Shown here: positions 59,502-64,000 of the stretch, in pieces
Numbering within the stretch: position 1 is the stretch's first letter
Layout of the letters: each line of letters begins with the position of its first letter
Assembly (NCBI GenBank): GCA_038243605.1
Contig: JBBSQX010000002.1
Coordinates: forward strand, 124,001-188,000
DNA from: Terrimesophilobacter sp038243605
Lineage (GTDB): Bacteria; Actinomycetota; Actinomycetes; Actinomycetales; Microbacteriaceae
Direction of reading: 5' to 3'
DNA: 64,000 nt
Program-made: the position numbers and the translations under genes
The notes under the pieces: model-generated
Told to the model about the DNA's origin: nothing
The model's database searches: none
What the model saw: the letters and a program-made list of their open reading frames with translations, nothing else

Positions 59502-61100
59502 TTACGCGAGCGAAATGAGCTCAGCGTAGTCAGGGCTCCAGAAGTCCTCGACACCATCAGGAAGAATTAACACTCGCTCTGGATTGAGTGCCTGCACGGC
59601 GCCCTCATCGTGGCTCACGAGAACGACAGCCCCAGCGTAGTTTGCGAGAGCATCCAGGATCTCTGCCCTACTCGCAGGGTCGAGGTTGTTAGTTGGCTCA
59701 TCCAAGAGAAGAACGTTCGCCCCTGAAACAACAATCATTGCTAGGGCAAGGCGAGTTTTTTCTCCGCCAGAGAGCACGCCAGCGAGCTTATGGGAATCGT
59801 CACCGGTGAAGAGGAAGGAGCCAAGCACTCGGCGCGATTCTGTTTCGGTAAGATTCGGTGACGACGACACCATGTTCTGCAGCACGGTGCGCTTCACATC
59901 AATCGTTTCGTGTTCCTGAGCGTAGTAGCCGATCCGAAGGCCATGCCCAGGTTCGATTGATCCGGTATCTGATTGATCGATGTCAGCGAGGATGCGCAGA
60001 AGCGTAGTTTTACCCGCACCGTTGAGGCCAAGTATGACGACTTTGGACCCGCGATCAATTGCGAGATCGACCGCGGTGAAGATCTCCAATGATCCGTAGC
60101 TCTTGCTGAGGTTGCTGGCGGAAAGTGGAGTCTTGCCGCACGGGAGGGGTTCAGGAAACCGCAGCTTTGCCACCCTGTCGACGGCGCGCACCTCATCGAG
60201 GCCGGCGAGCATCTTCTCTGCTCTTCGCACCATCTGGTGTGCTGCTGCTGCCTTGGATGCTTTCGCACCGAATTTCGCCGCCTGAAGTTGAAGAACTTGC
60301 GCCTTCTTCTCCACGTTCGTGCGTTCCTTGCGGCGACGCTCTTCATCGGCTTCTCGTTGGCGAAGGTAGTTCTTCCAGTTCATGTTGTAGATATCGATGA
60401 CTTGGCGATTGGCGTCTAGGTAAAAAACTCGATTTACGGTGCTCTCAACGAGTGCCACATCGTGGCTGATGATGATGAGGCCACCCTGATAGGAGCCGAG
60501 GTAGTCTCTCAACCACACGACCGAATCGGCATCGAGGTGGTTGGTTGGCTCATCGAGAAGCATTGTTTCTGCTCCGGAGAACAGGATGCGCGCCAATTCG
60601 ATTCTGCGACGCTGGCCGCCAGAAAGTGTCTTCAATTCCTGATCGAGAATACGATCAGGAAGATTCAGGTTGCTGGCAATGCTCGCAGCCTCTGCTTCAG
60701 CGGCGTACCCGCCAAGTGAAAGAAATTGATCTTCTAGCCTCGCGTACTTCGTCATCGCTTTCGCGCTCACCGCGGCATCCGGGCTTCCCATATCAACGGT
60801 GGATTTCGCCATGTTGATAGCGATAGTCCCCAGTCCACGGGCGTCAAGAATGCGCGTGCGTGCAAGGTCTGATGGGTTGCCAGACCGTGGATCCTGGGGC
60901 AGATACCCGACTTCACCTCCGCGATCAATGGTGCCGTTTGCGGGCTGACCCTCCCCCGCAAGGATCTTGGTCAGTGTCGTCTTTCCGGCACCGTTTCGAC
61001 CAACCAGACCAACCTTGTCGCCACGCTCGATGCGGAAGGTCACTCCCTCCATGAGAGTGCGCGCGGCTACGCGAACCTCGAGGTCATGCACGCTGAGCAC
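59502..61100 (-). CDS. ABC-F subfamily ATPase (translation factor type)
   Basis: 532 residues with two ABC domains: Walker A GRNGAGKTT near 34-42 and GLNGAGKTT near 363, signatures LSGGQRRR and LSGGEKTR, joined by a charged coiled-coil linker (residues 240-300, RQREADEERRRKERTN) and no membrane segment. ABC-F proteins bind the ribosome E-site and relieve stalling or give antibiotic protection. The paralogue cannot be named. GTG start at 61100; the -10 relation there is not clear. Confidence 0.9.
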   Translation of the reverse strand: MLSVHDLEVRVAARTLMEGVTFRIERGDKVGLVGRNGAGKTTLTKILAGEGQPANGTIDRGGEVGYLPQDPRSGNPSDLARTRILDARGLGTIAINMAKSTVDMGSPDAAVSAKAMTKYARLEDQFLSLGGYAAEAEAASIASNLNLPDRILDQELKTLSGGQRRRIELARILFSGAETMLLDEPTNHLDADSVVWLRDYLGSYQGGLIIISHDVALVESTVNRVFYLDANRQVIDIYNMNWKNYLRQREADEERRRKERTNVEKKAQVLQLQAAKFGAKASKAAAAHQMVRRAEKMLAGLDEVRAVDRVAKLRFPEPLPCGKTPLSASNLSKSYGSLEIFTAVDLAIDRGSKVVILGLNGAGKTTLLRILADIDQSDTGSIEPGHGLRIGYYAQEHETIDVKRTVLQNMVSSSPNLTETESRRVLGSFLFTGDDSHKLAGVLSGGEKTRLALAMIVVSGANVLLLDEPTNNLDPASRAEILDALANYAGAVVLVSHDEGAVQALNPERVLILPDGVEDFWSPDYAELISLA

Positions 61101-61158
61101 AGGGGTTATCCATTCGATTGGTTGCCTGTCGACAACACGGTGTGGTGGGGGGAACGTC

Positions 61159-61164
61159 TATTCT
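61159..61164 (+). promoter_or_regulatory. -10 hexamer TATTCT of bioY
   Basis: TATTCT ends six bases before ATG 61171; no ribosome binding site is present. Confidence 0.55.
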
Positions 61165-61170
61165 AGATGA

Positions 61171-61803
61171 ATGACCTCCATGACCCTCGCCATTGGGCGC
61201 CCCACCCTTGCTGACCGACTCTTCCCGCGCAGCATCGCCACCGACATTGTTTTGGTGAGCGCAGGAACAGCACTCGTCGCCATTTCTGCGCAAGTAGTTG
61301 TTCCTCTCTGGCCGGTGCCCATCACAGGGCAAACGTTGGCTGTACTGCTCGTAGGAAGCGCGCTTGGGGCTCTGCGCGGCTCTCTCGCCATGGTGCTGTA
61401 CGCGGTGCTCGGAGTCGCGGGGCTCCCGGTGTTTAGCGATGCCAGCTCAGGAGCTTCTGTTCTCTTTGGCCCCACCGGTGGATACATCGTCGGCTTTATT
61501 CTTGCTGCCGCTTTCACCGGATGGCTCGCACAGCGCTCGTGGGATCGCAAGATCGTACAGGCCATCCTCGGGTTCCTTGGCGGCACCGTCTTGACTTTCG
61601 CGATCGGCCTGCCGTGGCTTGCCGTCGCCTTGAAGATCGATCTGATTCAGACGCTAGAAGGCGGACTGTTCCCGTTCATCGTGGGTGGAATCATCAAGTC
61701 GGTTCTGGCAGCCGGCATCATTTCCCTTAGCTGGCGCTACTTCGCCCGTGACGATCGCCGCAATGACGACCGCAGTGGAGCCAACGGGATGGTCTCCCGT
61801 TAG
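61171..61803 (+). CDS. bioY: Biotin transporter BioY (S component)
   Basis: 210 residues with about six membrane spans. The VVPLWPVPITGQTLAVLLVG and FGPTGGYIVGFILAA segments are the BioY core that binds biotin. No bioM or bioN gene is adjacent, so it may act alone or share an ECF energising module elsewhere. Leaderless start predicted. Its TAG shares TTAG with the stop of the opposing sufT-like gene. Confidence 0.93.
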   Translation: MTSMTLAIGRPTLADRLFPRSIATDIVLVSAGTALVAISAQVVVPLWPVPITGQTLAVLLVGSALGALRGSLAMVLYAVLGVAGLPVFSDASSGASVLFGPTGGYIVGFILAAAFTGWLAQRSWDRKIVQAILGFLGGTVLTFAIGLPWLAVALKIDLIQTLEGGLFPFIVGGIIKSVLAAGIISLSWRYFARDDRRNDDRSGANGMVSR

Positions 61804-62129
61804 ATAGCGAACCCGATGGCTCGCATCATGTCGCGGCCGTCGTCTGTGATCTTCTCTGGACCCCACGGGGGCATCCAAACCCAGTTGATTCTGAACTGAT
61901 CGACGACACCGTCGAGCGACTGTGACATGTCGTCTTCAATGACGTCTGTCAGCGGGCACCCAGCGGAGGTCAGCGTCATGCTCACGATGAGTGCGTTATT
62001 TTCGTCGTCCCAGCTGAGATCGTAAATCAACCCTAGGTCGACGATATTCACGCCGAGTTCTGGGTCGATAACGTCTTTCAACGCCTCTTCGACCAGATCA
62101 AAGAGTTTGGGTTCAAGTGCAACAGCCAT
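61800..62129 (-). CDS. sufT: Fe-S assembly factor (DUF59/SufT type)
   Basis: 109 residues. DUF59 (MIP18) fold: DPELGVNIVDLGLIYD near 22-37 and MTLTSAGCPL with conserved Cys58. SufT-type proteins help deliver Fe-S clusters. It follows sufC by only four bases and closes the suf operon on this side. A TAAACT hexamer at 62136-62141, over the sufC stop, ends six bases before the ATG and may be a second, internal promoter or chance. Confidence 0.9.
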   Translation of the reverse strand: MAVALEPKLFDLVEEALKDVIDPELGVNIVDLGLIYDLSWDDENNALIVSMTLTSAGCPLTDVIEDDMSQSLDGVVDQFRINWVWMPPWGPEKITDDGRDMMRAIGFAI

Positions 62130-62133
62130 GGCG

Positions 62134-62898
62134 CTAGTTTACGTTCGCCGGCGCAAGAAAACGATCATAGCCTTCGTTTTCGAGGCGGTCCGCGAGCTCC
62201 GAGCCACCCTCTTCGACGATTCGGCCATCGACGATCACATGCACAAAGTCAGGGTGGATGTACTTGAGAATCCGGGTGTAGTGGGTGATAAGAAGCAGAC
62301 CGAGATTGGTTGCTTCTTTTGCCCGATTCACGCCGTCTGCGACGATGCGGAGTGCATCCACGTCGAGGCCGGAGTCGGTCTCATCGAGCACGGCAAAGCG
62401 GGGCTTGAGCAGCTCCATCTGTAGGATCTCGTGGCGCTTTTTCTCGCCACCAGAGAAGCCCTCATTCACGTTACGGTCTGCGAACGAAGGGTCCATTCGC
62501 AAGTTAGCCATCGACGCTTTCACATCTTTGATCCAGTGCCGGATGGCGGGGGCTTCTCCATCAACCGCGGTCTTCGCCGTGCGAAGAAAGTTCGTGACGG
62601 TAACTCCAGGAATTTCTACCGGATACTGCATGGCAAGGAAGATGCCAGCGCGTGCACGCTCATCGACTGTCATGGCGAGAACGTCAACACCGTCGAGGGT
62701 GATGGAGCCACTCTCAACCTGATATTTCGGGTGGCCAGCGATCGTGTACGCGAGTGTCGATTTTCCGGAGCCGTTTGGCCCCATGATCGCGTGCGTTTCA
62801 CCATCTTTTGTCGTGAGATTAACTCCCTTGAGGATGGGTTTGGTTCCCTTTTCCGTTTCGACGCTGACGTGTAGGTCCTTGATTTCCAGTACAGACAT
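62134..62898 (-). CDS. sufC: Fe-S cluster assembly ATPase SufC
   Basis: 254 residues. ABC ATPase with Walker A GPNGSGKST near 39-47, the SufC signature FSGGEKKR near 150 and Walker B FAVLDETDSGLD. It works with SufB and SufD to build Fe-S clusters on the scaffold. AAGAAG precedes the ATG. It lies between the Rieske-like gene (upstream, 5 bases) and sufT. Confidence 0.95.
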   Translation of the reverse strand: MSVLEIKDLHVSVETEKGTKPILKGVNLTTKDGETHAIMGPNGSGKSTLAYTIAGHPKYQVESGSITLDGVDVLAMTVDERARAGIFLAMQYPVEIPGVTVTNFLRTAKTAVDGEAPAIRHWIKDVKASMANLRMDPSFADRNVNEGFSGGEKKRHEILQMELLKPRFAVLDETDSGLDVDALRIVADGVNRAKEATNLGLLLITHYTRILKYIHPDFVHVIVDGRIVEEGGSELADRLENEGYDRFLAPANVN

Positions 62899-62903
62899 GG
62901 TCT

Positions 62904-63245
62904 TTAGGCTTCTTTTCTTTCGTAGTCGAATCGAGGGGTCGGGTCGATGTACACGTCGCCATCCACGATGGTCACGGTGTACACGGGTACGGGTTCATAA
63001 GCTGGCAAGGTGATTGCTTGACCGGTTCGTAGCGAGAAGTGTGAACCATGTGCCCAGCACTCGATGGTCTCGCCCTCGACAAACCCTTCCGAGAGTGAAA
63101 TATCACCGTGAGTGCACGTGTCACCGATGGCGAAGATCTCGCCCTCGGAGTCCTTCACGAGGGCGATTGGTTGATCATCGATCACGACTCGTACTGCTGA
63201 GGTGAGTTCGATATCGGCAGCAGGGCAGATTTTTACCGCTGTCAT
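62904..63245 (-). CDS. Rieske-type ferredoxin in the suf operon
   Basis: 113 residues. The two halves of a Rieske 2Fe-2S site are CTHG (Cys44, His46) and CWAHGSHF (Cys63, His66). It is a small non-heme-iron oxygenase ferredoxin-like protein commonly placed between sufD and sufC in actinobacteria; it may carry electrons or iron for cluster assembly. Its start overlaps the sufD stop (ATGA) and it ends five bases before sufC. Confidence 0.93.
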   Translation of the reverse strand: MTAVKICPAADIELTSAVRVVIDDQPIALVKDSEGEIFAIGDTCTHGDISLSEGFVEGETIECWAHGSHFSLRTGQAITLPAYEPVPVYTVTIVDGDVYIDPTPRFDYERKEA

Positions 63246-64000
63246 GATGCTGCTCCAAGGGTTGCTGCGCCACTCAGTTCTGCTTCAATGGCGTGCTCGA
63301 GCCGCTCCTGTACCGCGGATACCCCGATTTTCTGAATGATGGCGGAAAGGAACGCTCGTACCACCAGCCTGCGCGCGTCATCTTCGGGGATTCCACGTGA
63401 CTGCAAATAGAAGAGTTGTTCGTCATCGAAGCGCCCGCTGGCACTTGCGTGTCCGGCGCCGGCAATGTCGCCCGTCTCGATTTCAAGGTTCGGCACTGAG
63501 TCAGCGCGCGTACCTTCTGTGAGCAGAAGGTTGCGATTCTCTTCGTAGCTATCGGTTCCAGGTGCCGTAGGTCGAATCAAAACGTCACCGATCCACACTG
63601 CTCGCGCATCTTTACCCTGAAGCGCACCCCGGTAGCTGACTCGCGACTTACTGCGTGGGGCGTCGTGGTTGACGAAGACTTGCTGCTCCAAATGCTGGCC
63701 AGCGTCGGCGAAGTAGACACCGAGCAGCTCGATATCAGAACCCTCGCCGATGAGATGGCCGTTGGTGTTGACGCGCACAACTGTTCCGCTGAGAGAGACA
63801 ACAACATGCTTGAGGTATGCGTCACGGCCCACCTTGGCGAAGTGAGTGGCGAGGTGGATGCCATCGTTCGCCCATTCCTGAACGCTGACGACGGTAAGGC
63901 GTGCACCGTCACCAACGGATATCTCAACGTTTTCGCTGAGCAACGCATCACCCGAGCTGTCGATAATGACAATTCCGTTACTATTCGGTTTCGCTTCGAT
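63242..64000 (-). CDS. sufD: Fe-S assembly scaffold SufD, cut by window edge
   Basis: About 253 C-terminal residues. The frame is open through base 64000 (the reading before 63943 continues protein-like as NGIVIIDSSGDALL), so an ATG or TTG inside is not the true start. SufB/SufD-type right-handed beta helix (VVVSLSGTVVRVNTNG) and the terminal LQSRGIPEDDARRLVVRAFLSAI helix are typical. SufB is expected further right, outside the window. Confidence 0.92.
   Translation of the reverse strand: MEAKPNSNGIVIIDSSGDALLSENVEISVGDGARLTVVSVQEWANDGIHLATHFAKVGRDAYLKHVVVSLSGTVVRVNTNGHLIGEGSDIELLGVYFADAGQHLEQQVFVNHDAPRSKSRVSYRGALQGKDARAVWIGDVLIRPTAPGTDSYEENRNLLLTEGTRADSVPNLEIETGDIAGAGHASASGRFDDEQLFYLQSRGIPEDDARRLVVRAFLSAIIQKIGVSAVQERLEHAIEAELSGAATLGAAS

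Noticed and set aside
61101..61170. Riboswitch or biotin operator upstream of bioY
   Set aside because: The gap is only 70 bases, shared with a divergent gene, has no structured leader and the promoter appears leaderless.
1..64000. tRNA, rRNA, CRISPR array or prophage
   Set aside because: None was seen when reading the gaps; a tRNA scan was not run, so a missed tRNA cannot be fully excluded.

Overview
The window looks like chromosomal DNA of a high-GC actinobacterium, most likely a member of the Microbacteriaceae (order Micrococcales); the genus cannot be fixed from the sequence alone. The evidence is a mycothiol-type formaldehyde dehydrogenase, an actinobacterial LexA box in front of an imuA-imuB-dnaE2 cassette, a DtxR-type iron box, an actinobacterial glgA/glgC pair, a DUF222/HNH protein, a DUF3099-small protein-SURF1 trio, a L31 type B gene, and heavy use of the GGATGC/GCATCC string typical of that family. 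No rRNA, tRNA, CRISPR array, phage or insertion sequence was seen, so this is mostly ordinary chromosome with a few accessory blocks.

Layout. 1-9.3 kb: small stand-alone genes (VOC, GNAT, MFS exporter, CGNR regulator, 2H phosphoesterase, NTF2-like), then the mscR-MBL formaldehyde pair and an unusual repeat-bearing membrane-associated protein. 9.4-13.8 kb: GNAT and a Fe(III) ABC uptake operon (ATPase, lipoprotein, permease) behind an iron box. 14-19.9 kb: PadR regulator, UbiB/ABC1 kinase-like protein, phosphoketolase, zinc alcohol dehydrogenase. 20.4-29.6 kb: a seven-gene minus-strand amine/gamma-glutamyl catabolic operon (permease, FadR-type regulator, GlnA-like gamma-glutamyl-amine ligase, aldehyde dehydrogenase, SDR, PuuD-like hydrolase, diaminopropionate ammonia-lyase-like enzyme) with a divergent amidase. 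29.6-33.5 kb: thioesterase, a 32-residue membrane peptide, DUF222-HNH protein, DadA-like oxidase. 33.6-39.5 kb: SOS mutagenesis cassette. 39.5-50.2 kb: PAP2, YedK, HAD, helicase, SGNH hydrolase, fatty acid desaturase, DD-carboxypeptidase, TrmH methylase, sirtuin, histidine phosphatase, YbaK. 50.2-64 kb: glycosyltransferase, alpha/beta hydrolase, exonuclease, L31, ABC ATPase, glgA/glgC, serB, fabG, DUF3099/SURF1, ABC-F, bioY, and a suf Fe-S assembly operon that runs off the right edge.

Two window-wide patterns stand out. First, about eighteen genes have a TAnnnT-like -10 hexamer that ends only 6 or 7 bases before the start codon, with no usable ribosome binding site, which predicts leaderless mRNAs; this also settles several start codons and supports the 32-residue peptide. 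Second, the junctions between convergent genes are peculiar: five carry short tandem repeats that begin in or beside the upstream gene's stop codon (three of them related CTGAGCTG/CTGAACCG octamers), three others use a shared TTAR tetranucleotide as reciprocal stop codons, and no clear hairpin-plus-U-tract terminator was found. The SOS mutagenesis cassette itself carries five separate short tandem repeats. I did not find a defence system or another clearly undescribed multi-gene machine; the best candidates for something new are these patterns, the amine operon's ammonia-lyase-like member, and two unrecognised small or repeat proteins.
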